Shown here: piece by piece, positions 1 through 6,684 of the stretch | Numbering within the stretch: the first letter of the stretch is position 1 | Layout of the letters: each line of letters opens with the position of its first letter | Source: Deltaproteobacteria bacterium | GTDB taxonomy: Bacteria; Desulfobacterota; GWC2-55-46 | Assembly: GCA_016218095.1 (NCBI GenBank) | Contig: JACREV010000069.1 | Coordinates: 1 to 11,452 of the forward strand | Reading direction: 5' to 3' | DNA length: 11,452 nucleotides | Made by a program: the position numbers and the translations under genes | Notes under the pieces: generated by a model | What the model was told of the DNA's origin: nothing | The model's input: only the letters and a program-made list of their open reading frames with translations | The model's database searches: none

Positions 1-887
1 GAGGCGGTCATCTCCCTCACCTTCGGCGCGCCGGAGAGCCCCTTTGTAGCCTCGGTCTCCGCCGTGACCGTTATCTTCACGTCCCTCACCTGAGAGGCGT
101 CGGCGGGCGCGGCCTCGACTGACCCGCTATCCAATACATAGCTCAACTGAAAATCGCTTATGTTGCTTGCCGCTATCGACCCATCGTCGGCGGACCCGTT
201 GACTATCCGCATGAGACAGTTCCCCGCCGGGCAAGAGACGTCCGGGGCGCAACCCGCAACGGGGCCGAGGCAGTACCTTATCGTGTTAGGGTAGGTGTCC
301 GGGGCAGACGAACCGGTCTTGACCATAAGAAAGCCCTTCTTGAAGTCCGTGGCCCCGGCGCTGGCGAGCGGGGTGACCGTGACGGACGGGACGGATGAGT
401 CTATCGCCGAGATTACAAAAGAAGTCGCCGCCGGCTGGGATTTGTCCCCCGGGTTTATGACCCTGACGGCGTCGCCTGCGCTCAGAAAGGAGGCCTCGTC
501 AGCCGAGGCTACCGTAAACGCGATCGCCGAGCCGGAGGAGACGCTGACGGTCGAGTCCGCGTTTATGCGGACAGCCGTCCCTGAGGCGGCGCCCGTATTC
601 AGGACAACGACATCCGAGCCGTTTGCGCCGGCGTTGTTCTGGATGAGGGCGACGGGGTTCTCACCGCCTGTAAGCGCGAAGCCGGCCATCCGGAGGTCCC
701 TCGTTATGCTTTCCACCGCCAGCCTCTGGTTCTGCTGTACGTCGACGACGTCGGCTTCAATATGCGTCACCTTGTGCTGGGTGTTGTAGAGCGAGAATAT
801 CCCGGCGGTGAGGACGCCGAGTATCGCCATGGCTATCACAAGCTCGACTATCGTAAAGCCCCGGTCGTCCCTCATGGCCCTTTCCAT
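1..887 (-). CDS. PilW-like minor type IV prepilin (3' end outside window)
   Basis: The reading frame is open from an ATG at 885-887 to the window edge, giving about 295 residues with the C-terminus missing. It starts MERAMRDDRG and continues FTIVELVIAM, a class III prepilin leader: prepilin peptidase (PilD) should cut after Gly10 and methylate Phe11, and the conserved Glu of mature position 5 is Glu15. A hydrophobic alpha-1 helix follows, then a beta-rich Ser/Thr/Ala/Val head with a Cys cluster near residues 205-225. Length, the leader and position directly after a PilV-like gene suggest PilW, a minor pilin that primes pilus assembly in the inner membrane. The start lies 2 bp after the pilV stop, so the two are co-transcribed. 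A second in-frame ATG (873-875) has an AAAGGG just upstream and is an alternative start that also leaves a valid leader. The prepilin class is sure; the name PilW is a context-based inference. Confidence 0.85.
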   Translation of the reverse strand, partial: MERAMRDDRGFTIVELVIAMAILGVLTAGIFSLYNTQHKVTHIEADVVDVQQNQRLAVESITRDLRMAGFALTGGENPVALIQNNAGANGSDVVVLNTGAASGTAVRINADSTVSVSSGSAIAFTVASADEASFLSAGDAVRVINPGDKSQPAATSFVISAIDSSVPSVTVTPLASAGATDFKKGFLMVKTGSSAPDTYPNTIRYCLGPVAGCAPDVSCPAGNCLMRIVNGSADDGSIAASNISDFQLSYVLDSGSVEAAPADASQVRDVKITVTAETEATKGLSGAPKVREMTA

Positions 888-889
888 GT

Positions 890-1306
890 CTACACCGTAC
901 CCTTGAACGCGGTGAAGCTTACGGTGCGCGCGCCGCTTGATACCGTTACGTCGACCCTCGAGACCCCTGCAACAGGGTTGTTGACCGATACGGAATAGGT
1001 AGCCGAATAGGTCCTGCCGCTCACTTTTTTTGTAGTCGCCGAGGTATCAGGGTCGAGGTCGTAGGCCGCGCCGGTAACGCTCGAATTGAATACGGCGTCG
1101 TTTGAGTCCCTCGACGTTATCTCTTCGACGACAGAGGAGCCGAGCGCCCCTTCGACGGTTATCATCTGCGCGAGCCTGTCGGTGCCGATCCCCGTCGATA
1201 GCATGGTAGCCGTGCCGAGGAGCCCGAAGGAGAGGATGAACATCGCTATCAGCAATTCGAGTAGTGTAAAACCGTCTTCTTTTTTCATGGTCGGTTTCAT
1301 ATCCAT
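890..1306 (-). CDS. PilV-like minor type IV prepilin
   Basis: A 138-residue prepilin. The leader MDMKPTMKKEDG is followed by FTLLELLIAMFILSFGLLG: cleavage is expected after Gly12, with the conserved Glu at mature position 5. The motif FTLLE..IAM.ILS.GLLG is typical of PilV-type minor pilins, which join PilW, PilX and PilY1 in the tip/initiation complex of type IV pili. The head has a short disulfide-free beta region. The frame extends to a TTG at 1319-1321, but ATG 1304-1306 is preferred: a GGGAG sits 8-9 nt upstream, and the predicted sigma-54 start site (about 1316) would fall inside the longer version. ATGs at 1300 and 1288 are also possible because the predicted leader is only about 10 nt. 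It is first gene of a pilin operon continuing leftward with the pilW-like gene. Confidence 0.85.
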   Translation of the reverse strand: MDMKPTMKKEDGFTLLELLIAMFILSFGLLGTATMLSTGIGTDRLAQMITVEGALGSSVVEEITSRDSNDAVFNSSVTGAAYDLDPDTSATTKKVSGRTYSATYSVSVNNPVAGVSRVDVTVSSGARTVSFTAFKGTV

Positions 1307-1327
1307 TGTTTTATCTCCCAAGTATGA

Positions 1328-1342
1328 GCAAAAAACGTGCCT
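1328..1342 (-). promoter_or_regulatory. Sigma-54 (-24/-12) promoter of the pilin operon
   Basis: Read on the minus strand from 1342 to 1327, the sequence is AGGCACG-TTTT-TTGCT. It matches the sigma-54 consensus TGGCACG-N4-TTGCW at all but the first base, with GG (1341, 1340) and GC (1329, 1328) separated by exactly 10 bases. The expected start site is near 1316, about 10 nt before the pilV ATG. The nearest upstream gene encodes a sigma-54 activator with an intact GAFTGA loop, which makes the call coherent. Confidence 0.82.
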
Positions 1343-1433
1343 AAGGTCACACTGCCATGTAACACATTGATTAATATAATATTTTATTTTTCCCTCAGGC
1401 TAAGCGCGGAAGTCCGGATGAAAAGGTGTGCGG

Positions 1434-1470
1434 TTTTGGCCTATTGGATAGCTCAAGCTAAAGGCCAAAA
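1434..1470. promoter_or_regulatory. Inverted repeats: candidate enhancer (UAS) of the sigma-54 activator
   Basis: The 244-bp gap between the regulator and pilV contains a perfect 8-bp inverted repeat, TTTTGGCC (1434-1441) and GGCCAAAA (1463-1470). Inside it is a second dyad, TAGCT-CA-AGCTA (1449-1460). The elements lie about 115-155 bp upstream of the predicted sigma-54 start site, the usual distance for an enhancer-binding protein. No T-run follows on either strand, so an intrinsic terminator of the regulator gene is less likely. Assigning it to the neighbouring regulator is inference. Confidence 0.45.
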
Positions 1471-1550
1471 AGACGATTTATCGTTGAAAAACAGCGGATT
1501 TACGCTTCAAGGAGTTGTACGGTCAGGGGGTGTGCGTTTCCGGCAGATGT

Positions 1551-2891
1551 TCAGGAAATGGAGTACTTCTCGAGTTTTCTTAAAAGGGCCCTTCTGCTTA
1601 TTCCAAGCACCCTCGCGGCCTCGGACCTGTTCCCGGCTGAGGCGGCAAGTGTTGAAAGTATATGCCTTTTTACGACTTCTTCGAGGGTCCCGGACGAATG
1701 GACCTCCGGGGCCGGGACCGAAGGGCCGCTCGCCGTGACCGTTGCCGGGAGGTGCTCGGCCTTGAGGTACGGCTCGCTCGCGAGTATCGCGGCGTACTCT
1801 ATCGCGTTCTCGAGCTCCCTGACGTTCCCCGGCCAGTCATATGAAAGGAGAGCCTTCTGGGCGGGCCTCGATATGCCGTCGACCCTTTTCCCTGTCTTGG
1901 ATGAGAACCTCTCCAGGATGTGCCTGCTCAAAAGCTGTATGTCGTCCTTGCGCTCCCGGAGCGGCGGGACGTTCATGGTAAGAGGCGTCAGCCTGTAGAA
2001 GAGGTCCTCCCTGAACCGCCCCTCCCTCACCTCGTTTGCGAGGTCCCTGTTCGTCGCGGCTATGACCCGGCAGGAGGCCTTAAGTGTCTTGGGGCCGCCG
2101 ACCTTCCTGAACTCGCCGTTCTGGAGGACCCGGAGGAGGTGCGGCTGGAAAGATAGGGGCATGTCCCCTATCTCATCAAGGAAGAGGACCCCTGAGCCGG
2201 CGGCCTCGAACATCCCCTTTTTGTCGGCGTCCGCGCCGGTGAAAGCGCCCTTTACATGGCCGAAGAGCTCGGATTCTATCAGTGTCTCGACCATGCCGCC
2301 GCAGTTGCACGCTACGAACGGTTCTTTCGCGGCAGGGCTTATGGCATGGAGGGCCCGCGCCATCGCCTCCTTCCCTGTGCCTGTCTCGCCCGTTATGGTG
2401 ACGGTCTTGAAGTAGGGGGCGATCTTCCGGAGGAAGCGGAAGGCGTCGAGCATCTGCGGGTTTTTCGCGACGACACCCGCGAAGGTGTACTTCTCGACGA
2501 GTATCTTTTCTATCTCGTCCGTCTCGTTACGTATGGCGGCCTGAGCTGCGACCTCTTCGAGGCTGAGGGCGAACCTCTCCTTGTCGAGCGGGAGGCCGAA
2601 GCAGGCTGAAGCGCCCCTCTTTATCGTATCGAGGGCCTCTGACTCTGATACCCCTATAAGGAAGATCTCGACCCTCGGGTCGACTGCGGCCATATACTGG
2701 ACGTACTGGACCATCTCGCGCCCGCTCTTGGCGATGACGAGGTCGTACCCGCCCTCGATGAGCTTTATGAGGGCGTTCTCGCCTTCCTTGACGGCGTCGA
2801 CGTTATGATTGTCGAGGAGCCCCGAGAGTTCCTCTTCAAGCCCCTGGGGAAGGAGCATGATCTTGAGGCTGTATGGGCCAGTCAACGGCAT
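1551..2891 (-). CDS. Sigma-54-dependent activator (NtrC/PilR class) with degenerate receiver domain
   Basis: A 446-residue enhancer-binding protein that should hydrolyse ATP to open sigma-54 promoters. Residues about 8-115 look like a CheY fold, but the acidic pocket is gone (IMLLPQG), the phospho-Asp position reads AKSG (Lys55) and the conserved Lys region reads LPLD. The AAA+ domain (about 140-375) is complete: Walker A GETGTGKE (168-175), sigma-54 contact loop GAFTGA (215-220), Walker B LFLDEI (236-241), sensor I AATN (278-281), arginine-finger region RFREDLFYR (292-300) and WPGNVREL (353-360). A Fis-type helix-turn-helix ends the protein (about 405-444, with NRSEAARVLGISRRAL). ATG 2889-2891 has no clear Shine-Dalgarno; Met12 is an alternative start. 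No histidine kinase gene is adjacent. Its likely target is the pilin operon just downstream. Activation is probably phosphorylation-independent. Confidence 0.93.
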   Translation of the reverse strand: MPLTGPYSLKIMLLPQGLEEELSGLLDNHNVDAVKEGENALIKLIEGGYDLVIAKSGREMVQYVQYMAAVDPRVEIFLIGVSESEALDTIKRGASACFGLPLDKERFALSLEEVAAQAAIRNETDEIEKILVEKYTFAGVVAKNPQMLDAFRFLRKIAPYFKTVTITGETGTGKEAMARALHAISPAAKEPFVACNCGGMVETLIESELFGHVKGAFTGADADKKGMFEAAGSGVLFLDEIGDMPLSFQPHLLRVLQNGEFRKVGGPKTLKASCRVIAATNRDLANEVREGRFREDLFYRLTPLTMNVPPLRERKDDIQLLSRHILERFSSKTGKRVDGISRPAQKALLSYDWPGNVRELENAIEYAAILASEPYLKAEHLPATVTASGPSVPAPEVHSSGTLEEVVKRHILSTLAASAGNRSEAARVLGISRRALLRKLEKYSIS

Positions 2892-2899
2892 ATGCGGTA

Positions 2900-2928
2900 A
2901 TCATAGTTATTTATGGGGGAATATTCAA
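2900..2928 (-). promoter_or_regulatory. Candidate sigma-70 promoter of the sigma-54 activator gene
   Basis: On the minus strand a -35 TTGAAT (2928-2923) and a -10 TATGAT (2905-2900) are separated by 17 bases. The start site would be near 2893, only about 2 nt before the ATG at 2891. The mRNA would be almost leaderless, which agrees with the lack of a Shine-Dalgarno there; alternatively translation starts at the internal ATG (2856-2858). Confidence 0.5.
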
Positions 2929-2986
2929 CTAATTTGAAAGGATGGGGTGGGAGATATGAAACTGGTTAGAATTTACGGCTTCACGC

Positions 2987-3884
2987 TTATTTCAAATCGA
3001 TACCAGCGGAGTCGATCCAACCGGCATCTACTCTATATGGAACATGCGTGCGAAGCAGGCTACAGGGATCGTCAATGACTACAAAATACCATAACTTCGA
3101 ATCATCATCTTGTTGCCTTCCTATGATGTTGCCTCCGCAACCCGGGAGGTACTTTGTCAAAACATTACCGAAGACGGCAACCCCATTACGTCCGCTCGCA
3201 TTTTCGTTATATTTGTCATCTATCTCAGGCGAACTCCTCAAGACCAATTCCCTTTTATTTGATACAAACGGCGCGGGTTTCTCGCTTTTGGCAGGCAACC
3301 ATGTTGTTTTTATACGCTGATATTCTGTTTTCTGGGGGCATCAATAGTCCCTAAGTGATATCTGTCTATCTCATCCGCACAACAACCTTCCTCCACTGAG
3401 CTTAATTGTACCGGCGTCCCCTCTTTTATCCGAAGGGCCAGGATGTTATCAAAGACATGTTGTTCCTTTATTACAAAGCCGTCCCTGTCGCCGAACCAGA
3501 TGAGGGTGGAATTGCCTTCGGCGCAGTATGCATGCCCCGCATAGATCACATCAAGCCGTCCGTCGGCGTCGACATCATGCAAGTAAAAAGAATCTGCGTA
3601 GAGCTGATTTGAAAACATCTCCCTACCTAAAAAGAAACAATCCGTACTGTCTCGCTCCTTCCCTATCTTGCTCCATGAAAATGCCTTTCTGAGTTGCGCT
3701 TCATTTTTTTCAAGATACGCCCTATCTGCCTTGCGCATCTTGTTTACAGGCGTCCATGAGAGGGTATCGGGAATAATATCGACGATGTAGCCGTGTAATC
3801 ATGCTCCGCCACCTCCGCGCGAGTAGCGCTACAGAGCGGAGGGAGGAATAGAAGGCAGAGCAGTATTATGAATATTCTTGTCAT
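2987..3884 (-). pseudogene. Secreted protein gene broken by two frameshifts
   Basis: Three minus-strand pieces in different frames form one sensible protein of about 300 residues. Piece 1 begins at ATG 3882-3884 with GAGG five bases upstream and encodes a signal peptide (MTRIFIILLCLLFLPP-LCSA). It must shift frame between about 3798 and 3745 to join piece 2, which reads YIVDIIPDTLSW and continues through an FG-GAP-like DVDADGRLDVIY motif. Piece 2 hits a stop at 3310-3312; adding one base to the G5 run at 3334-3338 continues it as APQKTEYQRIKTTWLPAK into piece 3, which ends at 2987. Piece 3 resembles a small SH3-like barrel (VLTKYLPGCGGNIIG...WYFVV...GWIDSAGI). Both lesions are equivalent to losing one base. 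Either the gene is decaying, or at least the homopolymer lesion is a sequencing error. Function is unknown; the intact protein would have been periplasmic or exported. Confidence 0.7.
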
Positions 3885-3987
3885 CACGGCCTCTTTTGAG
3901 TGTTCAGGTCCGGCATCTGTACCCTTACCAATGTTGCCCGATATGTTCGTGTGGTAAGACGGCTATTAAGTCTGCCGACCTCCTGCG

Positions 3988-4266
3988 TTACTTCGCGGCA
4001 TGCATCTCCTCTTCCACCTTCTCTGCCAGAAAAATCTTCAGCAAGGACTGATAAGGGACGTCACGCTTGCTGGCCAGGGCCTTCAGGTGTTCGATGAGGG
4101 ACTCCGGCAACCTTATGGATATGGTCCTGGTGGAGGGCTTAAGGTTGGGGAATACCGCCTTCCTGCCCTTGGAGTAATCGATGTAACCGGTCGAGTCGTG
4201 CTTCGCCCAGAACTCCCTCTCTTCTTCCTCGCTCTTGAATTTGGGGATCCTATTCCGTTTCTTCAT
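3988..4266 (-). CDS. brnA: BrnA/CopG-type ribbon-helix-helix antitoxin
   Basis: A 92-residue basic/acidic protein. The C-terminal half, RTISIRLPESLIEHLKALAS followed by KRDVPYQSLLKIFL, is a ribbon-helix-helix DNA-binding fold (beta strand TISIRL, then two helices). The N-terminal half is charged (KFKSEEEEREFWAKHDS) and is the likely toxin-wrapping part. The ATG (4264-4266) lies inside the end of the brnT frame (17-bp overlap) and has AGGAAGG four bases upstream, so it is translationally coupled to brnT. The toxin-first order is characteristic of BrnT/BrnA modules. The protein should neutralise BrnT and, with it, repress the operon through the palindrome at 4562-4582. Family assignment rests on the partner, the order and the fold; it could equally be named a generic CopG antitoxin. 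Confidence 0.85.
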   Translation of the reverse strand: MKKRNRIPKFKSEEEEREFWAKHDSTGYIDYSKGRKAVFPNLKPSTRTISIRLPESLIEHLKALASKRDVPYQSLLKIFLAEKVEEEMHAAK

Positions 4267-4558
4267 AGACCTTCCTCTCTTTCTTGCCCATATCCCTCGC
4301 GGATATTATCCTTATCCTGTTTTTCCTTATCGTGAAGACCAGGAAAAGCGGACGTCCGCTGTCCGTTTTTCCCAAAACATAATAACGCACTTCGGTGACC
4401 GAATGCGCGGTATCGTTTCTTACAAGCAGCGGCGAGTTGAAAAAGACCTCTTCACACTCGAGATGGCTGACGTTATGCCTTTCCCAATTCTTAAGGAAGT
4501 TACCCTTATCCCAATCAAAGCCTTCTATGTCAGAAAAGATGTCTTCTTGATATTTCAT
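4250..4558 (-). CDS. brnT: BrnT-family type II toxin (RelE-like ribonuclease)
   Basis: A 102-residue protein with the BrnT signature: FDWDKGNFLKNWERHNVS (about 14-31), a HLECEEVFF helix, then VRYYVLGKTDSGRPLFLVFT and RIRIISARDMGKKERKVYEE (about 57-99). BrnT proteins adopt a RelE-like fold and cleave RNA, arresting growth when unopposed. All hallmark segments are present with no disruption, so the toxin is probably functional. It is the first gene of the operon, and its start is ATG 4556-4558. It has no Shine-Dalgarno and the predicted transcript leader is only about 8 nt, which may keep toxin translation low relative to the antitoxin, which does have a Shine-Dalgarno. Confidence 0.9.
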   Translation of the reverse strand: MKYQEDIFSDIEGFDWDKGNFLKNWERHNVSHLECEEVFFNSPLLVRNDTAHSVTEVRYYVLGKTDSGRPLFLVFTIRKNRIRIISARDMGKKERKVYEETE

Positions 4559-4561
4559 AAA

Positions 4562-4582
4562 TGTATATACTCAATATATACA
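4562..4582. promoter_or_regulatory. Operator palindrome for BrnTA autoregulation
   Basis: A perfect inverted repeat, TGTATATA (4562-4569), spacer CTCAA, TATATACA (4575-4582), starts three bases upstream of brnT and overlaps the -10 element of its promoter. Ribbon-helix-helix antitoxins typically bind such paired half-sites, so it is very likely the site where BrnA or the BrnT-BrnA complex represses its own transcription. Confidence 0.78.
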
Positions 4583-4601
4583 AAAAGGCCGCGTCCGTCA
4601 A
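4573..4601 (-). promoter_or_regulatory. Sigma-70 promoter of brnTA
   Basis: On the minus strand, -35 TTGACG (4601-4596) and -10 TATATT (4578-4573) are separated by exactly 17 bases, each differing from consensus at one position. The start site would be near 4566, inside the operator, so repressor binding would block polymerase directly. Confidence 0.72.
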
Positions 4602-4642
4602 TACCTCCAAGCATTACCCGGCAAGGGAAGCGGGCTGCCCAT

Positions 4643-4671
4643 TTGACAGCTTTTTCCTATTGTGTAATCAT
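4643..4671 (+). promoter_or_regulatory. Candidate sigma-70 promoter of the diguanylate cyclase gene
   Basis: A perfect -35 TTGACA (4643-4648) is followed after 17 bases by a weaker -10 AATCAT (4666-4671, four of six consensus bases). It would give a leader of about 65 nt before the ATG at 4744. It lies in the 185-bp intergenic region shared with the divergent brnTA operon. Confidence 0.35.
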
Positions 4672-4743
4672 ATCCTTAACCCACGGCAACGCGTCCCATT
4701 CTACCGCGATAATTCATCCTTACCCCATTGGCGGGCCTTTTAG

Positions 4744-6549
4744 ATGGAACAATTCGACATACAAAAAATAAGCTCAGCCGACATAGACCACGCCGTCGAG
4801 ATAGGGGAAAAGGTCTGGTGGGTGGGGCGATACATGCCCGACGACCTCTTCCAGTGCAACGCGTACCTTATTGAGCACGGCGACCAGTCGGTCCTCATAG
4901 ACCCCGGCGGGCACCTCACCTTTGAACACGTCCGGAGGAAGGTCGAAGAGGTCGTCCCATTCTCGAGCATCCGCTACTTCATCTGCCACCATCAGGACCC
5001 CGACATTACCGCCTCGTTAAAAATAATAGAGAAGATCCCCGGCCTGCGACCCGACGCGGTCGTCGTCACGCACTGGAGGGCGCGGGAGCTCATAAAGCAT
5101 TACGCGATCAAGCTGCCTTTCCGGGAGGTCGAGGAGCACCACTGGCAACTCGACATGGGCGGGCGACTCCTGCTCTTTGTATTTACCCCGTACCTCCACT
5201 TCCCAGGGGCGTTCTGCACCTTCGATGTTACGACCGGGATACTTTTTTCAAGCGACATCTTCGGCGGCATGACCCATGAATGGAGCCTTGTAGCGCGGGA
5301 CGAGTCGTACTTCGAGGACATCCGCCCCTTCCACGAGCACTACATGCCGAGCCGGGAGATACTCTCGCACAGCCTGATGAAGATAGAGGAGTTGCCGCTG
5401 AAACTCATAGCCCCTCAACACGGCTCCATACTCCACGGCGGCCTTATAAGCTTCATCATCGGGAAGTTGAAACAACTGGACTGCGGCATATTCGCGCTCG
5501 CCGGGGATAATACGGATATCCGCCGCCTTTCGTTCCTGAATAAGACCTTGAAGGACATCACCAACACGGTCATCATCTACCGGGACTTCCGCGACATCGC
5601 GAACGCGCTTCTGGAGATACTCCGGAGGACGCTCCCGGCCACATCTATCGAGTTCCACACCAAGACCCTCGAAGGGGAGCCGCTTTACCTTGCGCCCGAA
5701 ACACGTTACAGGAGCGTCGTTGAAAGCCTCCCCGAGGAACTCTCCGGCGTACTCGGGGCCGACAGGGCCGCCTGGTACGCCGGTAATGCGGCAAGCTACA
5801 AAAAAATGTCCCTGCAGGCGAGGCCCGTACAGGTCAGGGGGGACATCAGGGAGTGGTGCCTCCTCATACCGCTCTTTCCGCTCGAGGGCGGCAGGGCGGA
5901 GGCGGCCGCCGTAATACGCCTCGCCCACGATATAAAGATGACCGAAGATGTAGACCGGTTGCTCGGACAGATGAGCGGCACTTTCGCAATCGCGGTCGAG
6001 CGCGAGACCTTCTACCATATGCTCGACTTCGAGAGGTGCAAGTTCTACGAGCAGTCGATAAGGGACTCGTTGACCGGGCTTTACAGCCGCTTCTACATGG
6101 AAGAGACGCTTAAAAGGCTCATGCACGCCCAGGACCGGAATGAAAAGTACGGCATCTCCATGTCGATGTTCGACCTCGACCACTTCAAGCGGATAAACGA
6201 TACCCACGGCCACGCCGCAGGCGACGAGGTCATAAAGAAGGTGGCCGCGACCATCACGGGCTCGATAAGGGCGAGCGACATAGCGGTCCGCTACGGCGGC
6301 GAGGAGTTCGCGGTATTCCTTATGGGGAATTCGGCTGAGGAGTGCGTAACGGTGGCTGAGAAGATCAGGAACAAGGTCAAGGAGATAGCGCTGGACGGCC
6401 CGATGTCCGGCAAGACCCTTTCCGTCAGCGCAGGGGTGGCCATGCGGCGCCGGAACGAATCTTTGGCCGATTTCCTCCGGAGGGCGGACAAGGCCCTGTA
6501 CCACGCAAAGGCGTCCGGGCGCGACAGGGTCGTCATGCTCGAAGACTGA
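4744..6549 (+). CDS. ODP-type diiron sensor fused to GAF-like region and GGDEF diguanylate cyclase
   Basis: A 601-residue soluble, probably cytoplasmic protein. Residues about 15-240 are a metallo-beta-lactamase fold of the FprA/oxygen-binding diiron protein type. Candidate iron ligands are H83-x-D85-x-D87 (in CHHQDPD), H152 (YLHFPG), D171 (FSSDIFGG) and H226 (APQHGS). Flavodiiron enzymes have H-x-E-x-D-H at the first site; here Glu is Asp and the following His is Ile88, and there is no flavodoxin domain, which suggests sensing rather than catalysis. Residues about 275-425 look GAF-like. The C-terminal GGDEF domain (about 435-598) is intact: DSLTGLYSR, DLDHFKRINDTHGH, GGEEF (518-522) and an inhibitory RxxD site (R509-D512) five residues upstream. 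It should make c-di-GMP from two GTP in response to oxygen or redox state, with product feedback. ATG 4744 has only a weak upstream GGCGGG. Signal identity is inference. Confidence 0.92.
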   Translation: MEQFDIQKISSADIDHAVEIGEKVWWVGRYMPDDLFQCNAYLIEHGDQSVLIDPGGHLTFEHVRRKVEEVVPFSSIRYFICHHQDPDITASLKIIEKIPGLRPDAVVVTHWRARELIKHYAIKLPFREVEEHHWQLDMGGRLLLFVFTPYLHFPGAFCTFDVTTGILFSSDIFGGMTHEWSLVARDESYFEDIRPFHEHYMPSREILSHSLMKIEELPLKLIAPQHGSILHGGLISFIIGKLKQLDCGIFALAGDNTDIRRLSFLNKTLKDITNTVIIYRDFRDIANALLEILRRTLPATSIEFHTKTLEGEPLYLAPETRYRSVVESLPEELSGVLGADRAAWYAGNAASYKKMSLQARPVQVRGDIREWCLLIPLFPLEGGRAEAAAVIRLAHDIKMTEDVDRLLGQMSGTFAIAVERETFYHMLDFERCKFYEQSIRDSLTGLYSRFYMEETLKRLMHAQDRNEKYGISMSMFDLDHFKRINDTHGHAAGDEVIKKVAATITGSIRASDIAVRYGGEEFAVFLMGNSAEECVTVAEKIRNKVKEIALDGPMSGKTLSVSAGVAMRRRNESLADFLRRADKALYHAKASGRDRVVMLED

Positions 6550-6580
6550 GGGGGGCCGCCCTCAAAAAACTGGAATGCAA

Positions 6581-6616
6581 AAAGGGTTACGGAGGTCCGT
6601 AACCCTTTCTATTTTT
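6581..6616. terminator. Intrinsic terminator, probably bidirectional
   Basis: A perfect 13-bp stem, AAAGGGTTACGGA (6581-6593) with TCCGTAACCCTTT (6596-6608), realistically closing on a four-base AGGT loop. On the plus strand it is followed by CTATTTTT, ending the diguanylate cyclase transcript. On the minus strand the right arm runs into five T residues, so it can also stop the convergent 159-aa gene ending at 6685. Confidence 0.88.
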
Positions 6617-6684
6617 AGACGGACGACAAAAACTCTGAGGCGCTCCGCGACGACCCTCAGCTTCTCTTTGCAAGAGATAAACCG

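Noticed and set aside
295..789. 164-codon plus-strand frame in the left part
   Set aside because: It lies opposite the pilW-like gene, whose prepilin leader and co-directional partner are clear; no ribosome binding site or recognisable domain.
1319..1321. TTG start for the pilV-like gene
   Set aside because: It would lie at or before the predicted sigma-54 transcription start, and GGGAG is well placed for ATG 1304-1306.
1434..1470. Intrinsic terminator of the sigma-54 activator gene
   Set aside because: The stem has a 21-base loop and no T-run on the minus strand, so a binding-site reading is preferred.
3296..3320. Programmed -1 frameshift at the A5 run near the stop of the middle piece
   Set aside because: The stop codon comes before the A-run and no heptameric slippery site in the right phase is present; the frame is better restored by one base at the G5 run 3334-3338.
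5248..6504. 418-codon open frame on the minus strand opposite the GGDEF gene
   Set aside because: It is the antisense shadow of a GC-rich gene; its translation is low-complexity in Arg/Val/Glu/Leu with no motif, while the plus strand has complete diiron and GGDEF motifs.
6548..6563. GAGGG/CCCTC hairpin overlapping the GGDEF stop as a terminator
   Set aside because: It is followed by A rather than T residues on the plus strand; the 13-bp hairpin at 6581-6608 is far better.
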